Source: Ferdinandcohnia sp047238305 (GTDB taxonomy: Bacteria > Bacillota > Bacilli > Bacillales > Bacillaceae_L). From it: a DNA stretch of 64,000 nt. Positions within the stretch are counted from its first letter, which is position 1. Each line of letters begins with the position of its first letter. Made by a program: the position numbers and the translations under genes. The DNA lies in assembly GCF_047238305.1 (NCBI RefSeq), contig NZ_JBDFMO010000001.1:2790001-2854000 (forward strand). Reading direction: 5' to 3'. Shown here piece after piece: positions 38,876 to 47,772 of the stretch. Under the pieces are notes generated by a model, which was not told where the DNA came from, did no database searches, and saw only the letters and a list, made by a program, of their open reading frames with translations.

Positions 38876-38902
38876 AAAGGAAATCTTATTGCATTGTCGA
38901 AT
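38876..38902 (+). promoter_or_regulatory. Sigma-H promoter of spo0A (Ps) with overlapping 0A box
   Basis: AAAGGAAAT (38876-38884), an 11-base spacer and GTCGAAT (38896-38902) fit the sigma-H consensus RnAGGAwWW-N11-RnnGAAT exactly. TTGTCGAAT overlapping the -10 is itself a 0A box, consistent with known autoregulation of spo0A. Confidence 0.8.
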
Positions 38903-38966
38903 TCTTTCTTTAGAATAAGAATATATAGACAAATTTTTGCGGATTTTAGCTTGAGGAGGAAACAGA

Positions 38967-39761
38967 GTGAAAAAAATAACAGTTTGTGTGGTTGATGATA
39001 ACAGGGAACTGGTTAATTTACTTGATGAATATTTATCTAGCCAAGATGATATCGAAGTCTTAGGTGTTGCTTATAATGGTCAAGATTGCCTTAATATGCT
39101 TCAAGATAAACAGCCAGATGTTCTCGTTTTAGATATTATTATGCCTCACCTAGATGGCTTAGCTGTATTAGAAAAACTACGTGATTTAAATCTTGAAAAA
39201 CAGCCGAATGTTATTATGTTAACAGCTTTTGGTCAAGAAGATGTGACGAAAAAGGCTGTCGATTTAGGTGCAGCTTACTTTATTCTAAAGCCTTTTGACA
39301 TGGAAAATCTTGCGAGTCGAATCCGTCAAGTTAGCGGAAAGTCTGCTCCGATCGTTAAACGTAATCCATCCAATTCGCTTATTCGAACACAGCAAGAAAA
39401 TAGCCCGAAAAACCTAGATGCAAGCATTACAAGTATTATTCACGAAATTGGGGTCCCTGCGCATATTAAAGGATATTTATATTTAAGAGAAGCAATCTCA
39501 ATGGTATACAATGATATCGAATTATTAGGCTCAATCACAAAGGTTCTTTACCCAGATATTGCAAAGAAATTTAATACCACTGCAAGCCGCGTTGAGCGTG
39601 CGATTCGTCATGCCATTGAAGTCGCATGGAGCCGTGGAAATATAGACTCTATTTCTAATCTTTTCGGTTATACAGTGAGTATGTCCAAAGCAAAACCCAC
39701 AAATAGCGAATTTATCGCAATGGTAGCTGATAAGCTTCGTCTAGAGCACAAGGCTTCATGA
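38967..39761 (+). CDS. spo0A: Sporulation master regulator Spo0A
   Basis: 264 residues. The receiver domain (1-125) has acidic pocket D10/D11, phospho-acceptor D56 (LVLDIIMPH), the LTAFGQ threonine and the FILKPF lysine. The C-terminal DNA-binding domain (about 150-264) is almost identical to B. subtilis from NLDASITSIIHEIG on. Phosphorylated through the Spo0F/Spo0B relay, it commits the cell to sporulation. GTG 38967 is six bases after GAGGAGGA. Confidence 0.98.
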   Translation: MKKITVCVVDDNRELVNLLDEYLSSQDDIEVLGVAYNGQDCLNMLQDKQPDVLVLDIIMPHLDGLAVLEKLRDLNLEKQPNVIMLTAFGQEDVTKKAVDLGAAYFILKPFDMENLASRIRQVSGKSAPIVKRNPSNSLIRTQQENSPKNLDASITSIIHEIGVPAHIKGYLYLREAISMVYNDIELLGSITKVLYPDIAKKFNTTASRVERAIRHAIEVAWSRGNIDSISNLFGYTVSMSKAKPTNSEFIAMVADKLRLEHKAS

Positions 39762-39811
39762 GAGGGTAAGAAATAAATACATTCGAACTTATTATTAGTC
39801 GTATATTCAGA

Positions 39812-39845
39812 AAACACCGCTTTTATTTAAAGGCGGTGTTTTTTA
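39812..39845 (+). terminator. spo0A terminator
   Basis: AACACCGC / GGCGGTGTT stem with an A+T-rich loop and TTTTT tail. Confidence 0.85.
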
Positions 39846-39903
39846 TGATCCATTTAAGGAAATTACTCTATAATGGAAGTATACCAAAAAAAGGAGATTA
39901 TCG

Positions 39904-40635
39904 ATGATGAGAACGAAAATTTTTGGGCATAGAGGTTCGGCCGGAACACATCCGGAAAATACAATGATTGCGTTTAAAGAAGCGGCAAGAGTTGGTGCGG
40001 ATGGAATTGAATTAGATATCCAAATGACCAAGGATGGTGTAATAATTGTCATCCATGATGAAACGGTCAACCGAACAACAAATGGAGAAAATAAGGGCTG
40101 GGTCAAGGATTATACATTAAACCAAATCAAAAAAATGGATGTAAGCTATAAATTTAAGGATAAATACGGAATTTGCGAGATACCAACCCTTGAAGAAGTA
40201 TTTGATTGGGCTAAATCAAACAATCTGCATATCAACGTTGAATTTAAAACTGGATTAGTTTCTTATAAGGGCATAGAAGAGAAGACCTTGAAGATGATTT
40301 ATGACTACGGAATGGAAGATCGAATTGTGTTATCTAGCTTTAATCATTATAGCTTAGTAAAGTGTAGACGGTTATCGAGGACAATTGATTTGGCTATTTT
40401 ATATATGGAGGGTCTTTACGAGCCTTGGAAATATGCAAAACGACTTCATACAAACGGAATTCATCCGTACCATCAAACCATTAATAAAGAAATAATCGAA
40501 GAGTCGAAGCGAAATGGTATTGCGGTTCGTCCGTTTACTGTAAATGATGAAAAGAAGATGAAACAATTTATCGAATTTGGGTGTTCTGCAATTATTACAG
40601 ATTATCCAAAGAAGGCGAAAGCTTTGCTTAAATAA
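39904..40635 (+). CDS. yqiK: Glycerophosphodiester phosphodiesterase family protein
   Basis: 243 residues of the GDPD TIM-barrel family. Catalytic and metal residues lie in GHRGSAGTHPENT, GIELDIQMTKDGVIIVIHDET and HINVEFK. It hydrolyses glycerophosphodiesters to glycerol 3-phosphate and an alcohol; no signal peptide is seen, so it is cytoplasmic. AAAAGGAG serves ATG 39904. Its place next to spo0A corresponds to B. subtilis yqiK. Confidence 0.92.
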   Translation: MMRTKIFGHRGSAGTHPENTMIAFKEAARVGADGIELDIQMTKDGVIIVIHDETVNRTTNGENKGWVKDYTLNQIKKMDVSYKFKDKYGICEIPTLEEVFDWAKSNNLHINVEFKTGLVSYKGIEEKTLKMIYDYGMEDRIVLSSFNHYSLVKCRRLSRTIDLAILYMEGLYEPWKYAKRLHTNGIHPYHQTINKEIIEESKRNGIAVRPFTVNDEKKMKQFIEFGCSAIITDYPKKAKALLK

Positions 40636-40640
40636 ACATA

Positions 40641-40674
40641 AAATCCTGCTAAATTTAGCAGGATTATTTATTTT
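40641..40674. terminator. Bidirectional terminator between yqiK and yqzF
   Basis: AATCCTGCTAAATTTAGCAGGATT is a perfect palindrome with T-rich sequence on both sides, so it can end both convergent genes. Confidence 0.8.
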
Positions 40675-40927
40675 GCTCTCCAACTGGGGAGCTTTCTTTT
40701 TGGAATTTTTCTTGCACTTTATTTCGTTTACGGTCACGGTAAAGTATGAATCCGCCGATGAAGGATAAACCTGCTAGGAAGAAAATAAGACCGATAATAA
40801 ATTGTAGCATTAAGGATGGAATCGGGCTATGTAACACACCAAAAAACATATCCCTCATGAATTTAATTCCAACTCCTGCAATAATGCCTGGTATTAGTAG
40901 CACGATTAGAGCCAGTATTCGTTGCAT
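40664..40927 (-). CDS. yqzF: DUF2627 family membrane protein YqzF
   Basis: 87 residues with two membrane spans (about 4-25 and 40-64) and a basic tail (YRDRKRNKVQ). AAAGGA precedes ATG 40927; an ATG six codons upstream lacks a ribosome site. Function unknown. It is transcribed against its neighbours, as in B. subtilis between yqiK and bkdR. Confidence 0.87.
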   Translation of the reverse strand: MQRILALIVLLIPGIIAGVGIKFMRDMFFGVLHSPIPSLMLQFIIGLIFFLAGLSFIGGFILYRDRKRNKVQEKFQKESSPVGEQNK

Positions 40928-41095
40928 AATAAATAATCCTTTCACAAAATGACTTCTATATTAAATGTAAGCTATTCATAAAATTTGTCAAGATGAAGGT
41001 TTAAGGTTATTATAAATGTGTGCACAATTTTGCAAAGGGAATAAGAAGAGTATGTAAAATATTGCAAAACTCTTACCGATGATTGGGGGGTGGCT

Positions 41096-42823
41096 ATGGT
41101 TATGGAAAAGGTTATGGTAGATTTGATTTTAGATTCAACCCATGATGGAATGATTGTCATTGATATAAATAGCCAAGTCATCTTACTAAACAATAGCGCA
41201 TCAAAGATGATTGGTATTTCGAAGAAGGAAGCAATTGGTAAGCATATTTACGAATGCATTCCTGATAGCCGATTACCGGAGATTCTTTCAACAAGGGCTA
41301 TTGAAGTTAACCAAGAATTTGTTCTGGAAAATGGACGTAAAATCATTACAACTCGAATACCAGTAGTGAATGAATCAGGAATGCTACTAGGTGCATTTGC
41401 TGTTTTTAAGGATATTACTGAAGTTGTTGATCTTGCTGAGGAAATTACAAATTTAAAAGAGATTCAAACAATGCTTGAAGCAATCATCCAGTCTTCTGAT
41501 GAAGCTATAACAGTTGTGGATGAGAATGGAAATGGAATTTTAATAAATCGTGCATACACCAGAATTACCGGACTTGAAAAGGATCAAGTCATTGGGAAGC
41601 CTGCAAATGCAGATATTTCTGAAGGAGAAAGTATGCACATGCAGGTTTTAAAAACAAGAAGACCTGTAAGAGGTGCTCGGATGAAGGTGGGCCCTCATGA
41701 TAAAGACGTAATTGTAAATGTTGCGCCAGTCATAGTAGATGGAAAGCTTAAGGGCAGTGTTGGAGTTATTCACGATGTATCTGAAATTAGTCAACTCACA
41801 TCGGAATTGAACCGAGCCAGGCATATCATTCGTTCCCTCGAAGCAAAATATACATTTGATGATATTATCGGTTCTTCAGAAGAAATGGAAATTGCAATTG
41901 AACAAGCAAAGCTTGGTGCGAAAACTCCAGCAACTGTATTACTCAGGGGGGAGTCTGGAACGGGTAAGGAATTGTTTGCACATGCGATACATAATGAAAG
42001 TAGGCGCAAATATAATAAGTTTGTTCGTGTGAACTGTGCTGCAATCTCAGAATCACTATTGGAAAGCGAACTTTTTGGATATGAAGAAGGTGCTTTTTCA
42101 GGAGCGAAGCGCGGTGGGAAACGTGGCATATTTGAAGAAGCGAACAATGGCAGTATTTTCTTAGATGAAATTGGCGAATTGTCCTTAAATACACAAGCAA
42201 AATTATTAAGGGTTTTGCAGGAAAGAGAAATCAGGCGAGTAGGGGGCACAAAGTCAATCCCAATCGACGTAAGAATCATCGCTGCAACAAATGTAAATTT
42301 AGAAAAAAGTATTGGAAATGGAACATTTCGCGAGGATCTCTACTATCGAATAAACAAAATACCGATTCATATTCCATCACTGAGGATGAGAAAACAGGAT
42401 ATAAAACAACTCGCTGAGCATTTGCTAGTTAAAATAAATCAGGATTACGGGCGGACGGTTGAAGGATTAACTGAAGAAGCCATTCATTATTTATATGGTT
42501 ATGATTGGCCTGGTAATGTTAGGGAGCTTGAAAACGTGTTAGGACGAGCCGTAATCTTTATGAACTATCAGGAAAGACTAATTGATATAAAGCATATCCA
42601 ACCTCTACAAAATCTGAAGGAAAAAGCCCGTGTAATTCAATCCTTACCTGAAACTGATATTAAGGATGTTCCTCTATCAGATCTAGTGGAGAAGTACGAG
42701 GCAAAAGTTATTTCAGAGGTATTAAATTTAAATGAGGGTAATAAAACAGCTGCTGCCAAGTCGTTAGGGATATCGCTTCGGAGTCTTTATTATAAGTTAG
42801 AAAAATATAATATTGCAAATTAA
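41096..42823 (+). CDS. bkdR: Sigma-54-dependent activator BkdR
   Basis: 575 residues: two PAS-type sensory domains (about 1-115 and 120-230), an AAA+ domain (Walker A GESGTGKE at 285-292; FLDEIGELS) and a C-terminal Fis-type helix-turn-helix (NKTAAAKSLGISLRSLYYKL). The sigma-54 contact loop is GAFSGA (332-337), a Ser variant of the usual GAFTGA. It activates the bkd operon in response to branched-chain substrates in B. subtilis. GGGGGG lies five bases before ATG 41096; ATG 41102 is an alternative. Confidence 0.94.
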   Translation: MVMEKVMVDLILDSTHDGMIVIDINSQVILLNNSASKMIGISKKEAIGKHIYECIPDSRLPEILSTRAIEVNQEFVLENGRKIITTRIPVVNESGMLLGAFAVFKDITEVVDLAEEITNLKEIQTMLEAIIQSSDEAITVVDENGNGILINRAYTRITGLEKDQVIGKPANADISEGESMHMQVLKTRRPVRGARMKVGPHDKDVIVNVAPVIVDGKLKGSVGVIHDVSEISQLTSELNRARHIIRSLEAKYTFDDIIGSSEEMEIAIEQAKLGAKTPATVLLRGESGTGKELFAHAIHNESRRKYNKFVRVNCAAISESLLESELFGYEEGAFSGAKRGGKRGIFEEANNGSIFLDEIGELSLNTQAKLLRVLQEREIRRVGGTKSIPIDVRIIAATNVNLEKSIGNGTFREDLYYRINKIPIHIPSLRMRKQDIKQLAEHLLVKINQDYGRTVEGLTEEAIHYLYGYDWPGNVRELENVLGRAVIFMNYQERLIDIKHIQPLQNLKEKARVIQSLPETDIKDVPLSDLVEKYEAKVISEVLNLNEGNKTAAAKSLGISLRSLYYKLEKYNIAN

Positions 42824-42861
42824 AGCACGCAATTTTTTGCAAAATATGCATGATGTTGCAT
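42813..42861 (+). promoter_or_regulatory. Candidate BkdR enhancer cluster
   Basis: Four TGCA-centred motifs lie 50-100 bases upstream of the sigma-54 promoter: TTGCAAA (42813), TTTTGCAAAA (42835-42844), ATGCAT (42846) and TTGCAT (42856). Similar TTTTGCAAAG (41028) and ATTGCAAAAC (41061) precede bkdR itself. Assignment to BkdR is inference. Confidence 0.45.
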
Positions 42862-42912
42862 AATGTTTTTCGCGAAATAGGGTGTATGTGAAGCGCTTTC
42901 ATTTCGTTTGCG

Positions 42913-42930
42913 TTGGCACGATAATTGCAT
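42913..42930 (+). promoter_or_regulatory. Sigma-54 promoter of the bkd operon
   Basis: TTGGCACG-N4-TTGCAT matches the -24/-12 sigma-54 consensus (TGGCACG-N4-TTGCW) perfectly, about 50 bases before ptb and directly downstream of the activator gene. Confidence 0.92.
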
Positions 42931-42981
42931 ATATAAAAAGCGAGGAACGAGGGGCTTTGATTGAAAAGAAGGTAAAAACGA

Positions 42982-43887
42982 ATGAAACTGACTAATCTAA
43001 TCAAACAAGCTGCAGGACGATCTCATGTTACCGTTGCAGTTGCGGCTGCAGAGGATGAAGAAGTACTTGAGGCAATTGTCGAAGCTGTAAATCACAGGCT
43101 TGCCCGTTTTTTATTGTATGGTAATCAGGAAAAAATAGTCCAAATCCTTTCTGAAAAAGGGGGAAACATTCAAGAGTCTGATGTACTCGATGTTGTAGAT
43201 TCGCCAACACAAGAAGAAGCAGCAAAGGCTGCTGTCAAAGCGGTTCATACAGGGGCAGCAGATGTGTTAATGAAAGGAAATATTCCAACATCAACTATTC
43301 TAAAAGCCGTTTTGCATAAAGAATATGGACTACGGACAGGGAATGTTTTATCCCATGTTGCTGTCTTTGAAGTACCAGGTTATGAACGCTTCGTAATTGT
43401 AACGGACGCAGCTATGAACATAGCTCCTGAGCTACAGGAAAAGATACAAATTTTAAATAATGCAGTTAAGGTGGCAAACTCAATTGGGATAGACACTCCA
43501 AAAGTAGCCCCAATCGCAGCTGTAGAAGTGGTGAATCCAGCAATGCAAGCAACTGTAGATGCAGCTGTTTTAACCCAAATGAACCATCGTGGCCAAATTC
43601 AAAACTGTATTGTTGATGGACCATTAGCGCTAGATAATGCCATTTCGATTCACGCAGCTGAGCACAAAGGAATTACGAGTGCAGTGGCTGGACAGGCTGA
43701 TATTTTGCTTGTTGCAACAATTGAGGTTGGAAATGCATTATATAAATCATTGGTTTATTTTGCAAAAGCAGAGGTAGGGGCCGTTATCGCGGGTGCTTCT
43801 GCACCAATTGTGTTAACTTCTAGGGCTGATTCTGCAAAAAGCAAATTATATTCATTAGCGTTAGCAGTTTGTTCTGCTAACAAATAA
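42982..43887 (+). CDS. ptb: Phosphate butyryltransferase
   Basis: 301 residues of the phosphate acyltransferase family. It exchanges CoA for phosphate on (branched) butyryl-CoA, making the acyl-phosphate used by Buk. The NIAPELQEK and NHRGQIQNCIVDGPLALDNA segments are typical. GAAGG precedes ATG 42982. It is the first gene of the sigma-54 operon ptb-bcd-buk-lpdV-bkdAA-bkdAB-bkdB. Confidence 0.95.
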   Translation: MKLTNLIKQAAGRSHVTVAVAAAEDEEVLEAIVEAVNHRLARFLLYGNQEKIVQILSEKGGNIQESDVLDVVDSPTQEEAAKAAVKAVHTGAADVLMKGNIPTSTILKAVLHKEYGLRTGNVLSHVAVFEVPGYERFVIVTDAAMNIAPELQEKIQILNNAVKVANSIGIDTPKVAPIAAVEVVNPAMQATVDAAVLTQMNHRGQIQNCIVDGPLALDNAISIHAAEHKGITSAVAGQADILLVATIEVGNALYKSLVYFAKAEVGAVIAGASAPIVLTSRADSAKSKLYSLALAVCSANK

Positions 43888-43922
43888 TCAACTAATTATC
43901 ATTCTTTGGAGGTACTAACAAA

Positions 43923-45020
43923 ATGGAAATCTTTTCTTACATGGAAAAATATGATTATGAGCAATTATTATTTTGTCAGGATAAACAATCTGGTTTAAAG
44001 GCGATTATCGCGATACATGATACAACATTAGGACCTGCACTTGGTGGTACTCGTATGTGGACATACGCTTCAGAGGAAGCAGCGATTGAAGATGCATTAA
44101 GACTTGCAAAAGGTATGACCTATAAAAATGCAGCTGCTGGGCTAAATCTTGGTGGAGGGAAAACAGTTATTATTGGCGATCCTCGCAAAGATAAAAACGA
44201 AGAAATGTTCCGTGCTTTTGGACGTTATATCCAAGGGCTAAATGGTCGTTATATTACGGCAGAAGATGTAGGTACGACAGTTGCGGATATGGATATTATC
44301 CACGAAGAAACCGATTTTGTAACAGGGATATCACCTGCATTTGGATCTTCTGGAAACCCTTCTCCAGTGACTGCATTTGGTGTATACCGCGGAATGAAAG
44401 CCGCAGCCAAAGAAGCATTTGGTTCTGACTCACTTGAAGGAAAGATAGTAGCTGTTCAAGGTGTTGGAAATGTAGCATACACACTTTGTAAGTACCTTCA
44501 TGAAGAAGGAGCAAGCTTAATTGTAACAGACATTAATAAAGATGCTGCTATGCGTGCTGTAAGAGATTTCGGAGCAAAAGCAGTGGACCCTGACGAAATT
44601 TATAGTGTAGAGTGTGACATTTATGCACCTTGCGCACTAGGCGCAACAGTAAATGATGAAACAATTCCACAAATAAAAGCGAAAGTCATTGCTGGCTCAG
44701 CCAATAATCAGCTAAAAGAACCACGTCATGGAGATGTGATTCATGAATTAGGCATTGTATACGCTCCAGACTATGTGATTAATGCAGGCGGAGTTATCAA
44801 TGTTGCTGATGAATTATATGGTTACAATCAGGAACGTGCGCTTAAGAAGGTTGAATCACTGTACGACACAATTGAAAAAGTAATTGAAATCGCGAAAAGA
44901 GATGGCATACCAACGTATCAGGCTGCGGATCGTTTAGCAGAAGAGCGCATTGAAAGAATGAGAAATTCAAGAAGCCAATTTTTACAAAATGGACACCACA
45001 TTTTAAGTCGTAGAAAGTAA
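43923..45020 (+). CDS. bcd: Leucine (branched-chain amino acid) dehydrogenase
   Basis: 365 residues of the Glu/Leu/Phe/Val dehydrogenase family. It oxidatively deaminates leucine, isoleucine and valine with NAD. Catalytic lysine regions (GGTRMWTY, LAKGMTYKNAAAGLNLGGGKTVI) and the nucleotide loop QGVGNVAYTL are intact. GGAGG precedes ATG 43923. It feeds 2-oxoacids to the downstream dehydrogenase complex. Confidence 0.96.
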   Translation: MEIFSYMEKYDYEQLLFCQDKQSGLKAIIAIHDTTLGPALGGTRMWTYASEEAAIEDALRLAKGMTYKNAAAGLNLGGGKTVIIGDPRKDKNEEMFRAFGRYIQGLNGRYITAEDVGTTVADMDIIHEETDFVTGISPAFGSSGNPSPVTAFGVYRGMKAAAKEAFGSDSLEGKIVAVQGVGNVAYTLCKYLHEEGASLIVTDINKDAAMRAVRDFGAKAVDPDEIYSVECDIYAPCALGATVNDETIPQIKAKVIAGSANNQLKEPRHGDVIHELGIVYAPDYVINAGGVINVADELYGYNQERALKKVESLYDTIEKVIEIAKRDGIPTYQAADRLAEERIERMRNSRSQFLQNGHHILSRRK

Positions 45021-45143
45021 TAAGACTTCTAGATGGGGGAAGGCAAATTAAGCTTTTCCTCCTTTTTACCTTTTCCAATCATACTTGCGATTGAGATAGC
45101 AAAACAAACGGAGGACTGCATTTACGTATTGGAGGTTTCAATC

Positions 45144-46253
45144 TTGCATGACAAAGAATATCGGATTCTCGTTATTAATCCAGGTTCAACTTCTACTAAA
45201 ATTGGCGTCTATGATAATGAACGTTCTGTTTTCGAGAAGACAATTCGACATGATCGATCCGCATTAAATGCGTATGAGAATATTATCGATCAATATGAAT
45301 TTCGAAAGACTACAATTCTTGAAACATTAGATAATGAAGGCATAAATATTTCAAAACTGAACGCAGTTTGCGCGAGAGGTGGATTATTAAAGCCAATCCA
45401 AGGTGGAACATATAAAGTAAATGATGAGATGCTTCATGATTTGAGAATTGGTTATGCAGGGCAGCATGCATCGAATCTTGGAGGGATTTTAGCATATGAA
45501 ATTGCTTCTGGCTTAAATATTCCGCCATATATCGTCGATCCCGTTGTAGTTGACGAACTTGAACCTATTGCTAGAATTTCTGGTTTTCATTTAATTGAAA
45601 GAAGAAGCATTTTTCATGCTTTAAATCAAAAGGCGGTAGCAAGAAGAGTCGCGAAGGACCTCGGGAAAACCTATGAAGAAATGAATTTAATCGTTACCCA
45701 TATGGGCGGTGGAATTACAGTTGGCGTCCATAAGCATGGTAAAGTGGTGGACGTTAATAATGGGTTGCATGGTGACGGACCATTTAGCCCGGAACGAGCG
45801 GGGACAGTTCCTGCAGGTGATTTAATAGATCTTTGCTTTTCTGGTCAGTACTTCCGTGAAGAAGTCATGAAAAAACTGGTTGGTCAAGGTGGTTTAGTTG
45901 GCTATCTTGGTACAAATGATGCAGTTGAAGTCGAAAGAATGATTGAAAGAGGAGATCAAAGGGCGAAACTAGTCTACATGGCAATGGCGTACCAAATCGC
46001 GAAAGAAATCGGAGCGGCAAGTGCAGTTCTATCAGGGCGTGTTGATGCGATCATTTTAACGGGTGGATTAGCATATGGTGATGATTTTATCTCCGAAATT
46101 TCCAACCATGTAAATTGGATAGCGGATGTCATTATTCAACCAGGTGAGAATGAATTACAGGCATTAGCAGAGGGTGCGTTACGTGTGCTCCGCGGAGAAG
46201 AGAAGGAAAAGGAATATCCCGGAAAACAACTCCAGGCCCCTGTTTTAAAATAG
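45144..46253 (+). CDS. buk: Butyrate kinase
   Basis: 369 residues of the acetokinase/ASKHA family (LVINPGSTSTKIGVYD, THMGGGITVGVHKHGK, LTGGLAYGDDF). With Ptb it recovers ATP from branched-chain acyl-CoA. The start is TTG 45144, eight bases after GGAGG (45131-45135), giving homology from the first residues. The frame stays open 37 codons further upstream, but that part is unlike the family. lpdV follows after 17 bases. Confidence 0.94.
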   Translation: MHDKEYRILVINPGSTSTKIGVYDNERSVFEKTIRHDRSALNAYENIIDQYEFRKTTILETLDNEGINISKLNAVCARGGLLKPIQGGTYKVNDEMLHDLRIGYAGQHASNLGGILAYEIASGLNIPPYIVDPVVVDELEPIARISGFHLIERRSIFHALNQKAVARRVAKDLGKTYEEMNLIVTHMGGGITVGVHKHGKVVDVNNGLHGDGPFSPERAGTVPAGDLIDLCFSGQYFREEVMKKLVGQGGLVGYLGTNDAVEVERMIERGDQRAKLVYMAMAYQIAKEIGAASAVLSGRVDAIILTGGLAYGDDFISEISNHVNWIADVIIQPGENELQALAEGALRVLRGEEKEKEYPGKQLQAPVLK

Positions 46254-46270
46254 GAAGGTGAATTCAGATT

Positions 46271-47692
46271 ATGTCAAAGGAATATGATTTAGTGATTTTA
46301 GGAGGCGGTACCGGTGGGTATGTTGCTGCCATCCGTGCCTCACAGCTTGGACTGAAAGTGGCGGTTGTAGAAAAAGGAAAGCTTGGTGGTACCTGTTTGC
46401 ATGCCGGCTGTATACCAAGTAAGGCTCTTTTAAGAAGTGCGGAAGTATATGCAACTACAAAAAGAAGTGAAGAATTCGGTGTCATCACAAAGGATGTTTC
46501 ACTTGATTTTTCAAAAGTGCAGGATCGAAAAAATAAAATTACTGAACAACTATATAAAGGTGTTCAGCATTTAATGAAACAAGGAAAAATTGATGTAATA
46601 GATGGCTATGGACGAATTTTAGGTCCTTCTATCTTTTCACCAATCCCTGGAACTATTTCCGTTGAAATGAACAATGGTGAAGAGAATGAAATGCTCATTC
46701 CTAAAAACGTCATTATTGCAACAGGCTCTAGACCAAGGTCATTACCTGGGCTCGAAATAGATGGTGAATATGTGTTAACTTCTGATGAAGCTCTTCAAAT
46801 GGAAAATCTTCCAAATTCAATCATCATCGTTGGTGGGGGAGTGATTGGGATTGAATGGGCATCAATGCTTCACGATTTTGGGGTTGAAGTAACAGTGCTT
46901 GAATATGCCGATCGCATTCTTCCAACGGAGGATCGTGAAATTTCAAAGGAAATGCAGCGTTTGCTAAAGAAAAAAGGCGTAAAAGTTGTAACAGGTGCGA
47001 AAGTTTTACCGGAGACACTTGAAAAAGGAGAAGGGATTACGATTAAAGCTGAGCTTAAAAGTGAAGCTAAATCTTTTTCTGCGGACAAGGTGCTAGTCTC
47101 AGTAGGCAGACAAGCGAATGTTGAAAATATTGGGCTTGAAAATACGGAGATTGCTTTGGAAAAAGGATTTATTACAACAAATGAATATTTCCAAACAAAA
47201 GAATCACATATTTATGCGATTGGCGATGTCATTGGCGGGCTACAACTTGCACATGTAGCATCCCATGAGGGTATTGTTGCTGTTGAGCATATTGCAGGTG
47301 AAAATCCTTCACCAATGGATTATTCACTCATTTCAAAATGTGTCTACAGCAATCCTGAAGTGGCAAGTGTTGGATTTACTGAAGAAGAAGCAAAAGAGAA
47401 AGGCTTTACTGTTAAAGTTGGTAAATTTTCATTTAGAGCAATCGGAAAAGCACTTGTTTTTGGTGAGTCTGATGGGTTTGTAAAATTGGTTGTCGATGAA
47501 CTAACAGATGATTTATTAGGAGTTCATATGATTGGTCCACATGTAACAGACATGATATCAGAGGCTGGTCTAGCGAGAGTGCTAGATGCAACTCCTTGGG
47601 AGATTGCCCACACAATCCATCCACATCCAACCTTGTCTGAAGCAATTGGAGAGGCAGCTCTAGCTGTTGATGGAAAGGCAATTCACGCATAA
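46271..47692 (+). CDS. lpdV: Dihydrolipoyl dehydrogenase, E3 of the branched-chain complex
   Basis: A 473-residue flavoprotein disulfide reductase that reoxidises dihydrolipoyl-BkdB with NAD. FAD motif LGGGTGGYVAAIRA, redox pair C42/C47 in GGTCLHAGCIPSK, NAD motif VGGGVIGIEWAS and C-terminal catalytic H in HTIHPHPTLSE. The variant CLHAGC (usually CLNxGC or CLHRGC) should not affect function. AGGAAGG precedes ATG 46271. Confidence 0.96.
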   Translation: MSKEYDLVILGGGTGGYVAAIRASQLGLKVAVVEKGKLGGTCLHAGCIPSKALLRSAEVYATTKRSEEFGVITKDVSLDFSKVQDRKNKITEQLYKGVQHLMKQGKIDVIDGYGRILGPSIFSPIPGTISVEMNNGEENEMLIPKNVIIATGSRPRSLPGLEIDGEYVLTSDEALQMENLPNSIIIVGGGVIGIEWASMLHDFGVEVTVLEYADRILPTEDREISKEMQRLLKKKGVKVVTGAKVLPETLEKGEGITIKAELKSEAKSFSADKVLVSVGRQANVENIGLENTEIALEKGFITTNEYFQTKESHIYAIGDVIGGLQLAHVASHEGIVAVEHIAGENPSPMDYSLISKCVYSNPEVASVGFTEEEAKEKGFTVKVGKFSFRAIGKALVFGESDGFVKLVVDELTDDLLGVHMIGPHVTDMISEAGLARVLDATPWEIAHTIHPHPTLSEAIGEAALAVDGKAIHA

Positions 47693-47772
47693 AATTTTCA
47701 CACAACTAATATTTTTTAATATGTCGGGCTTGTCCGAATAGTTAATTATGATTTTTTTAGGGAGGTATTTTC

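Noticed and set aside
40577..40768. 63-codon plus-strand frame at the end of yqiK
   Set aside because: It overlaps yqiK, the bidirectional terminator and yqzF, and has no ribosome site.
42892..42907. Full cre site upstream of the sigma-54 promoter
   Set aside because: The right half CGCTTTCA is perfect, but the left half is one base short, so I only record the shared 13-mer as an observation.
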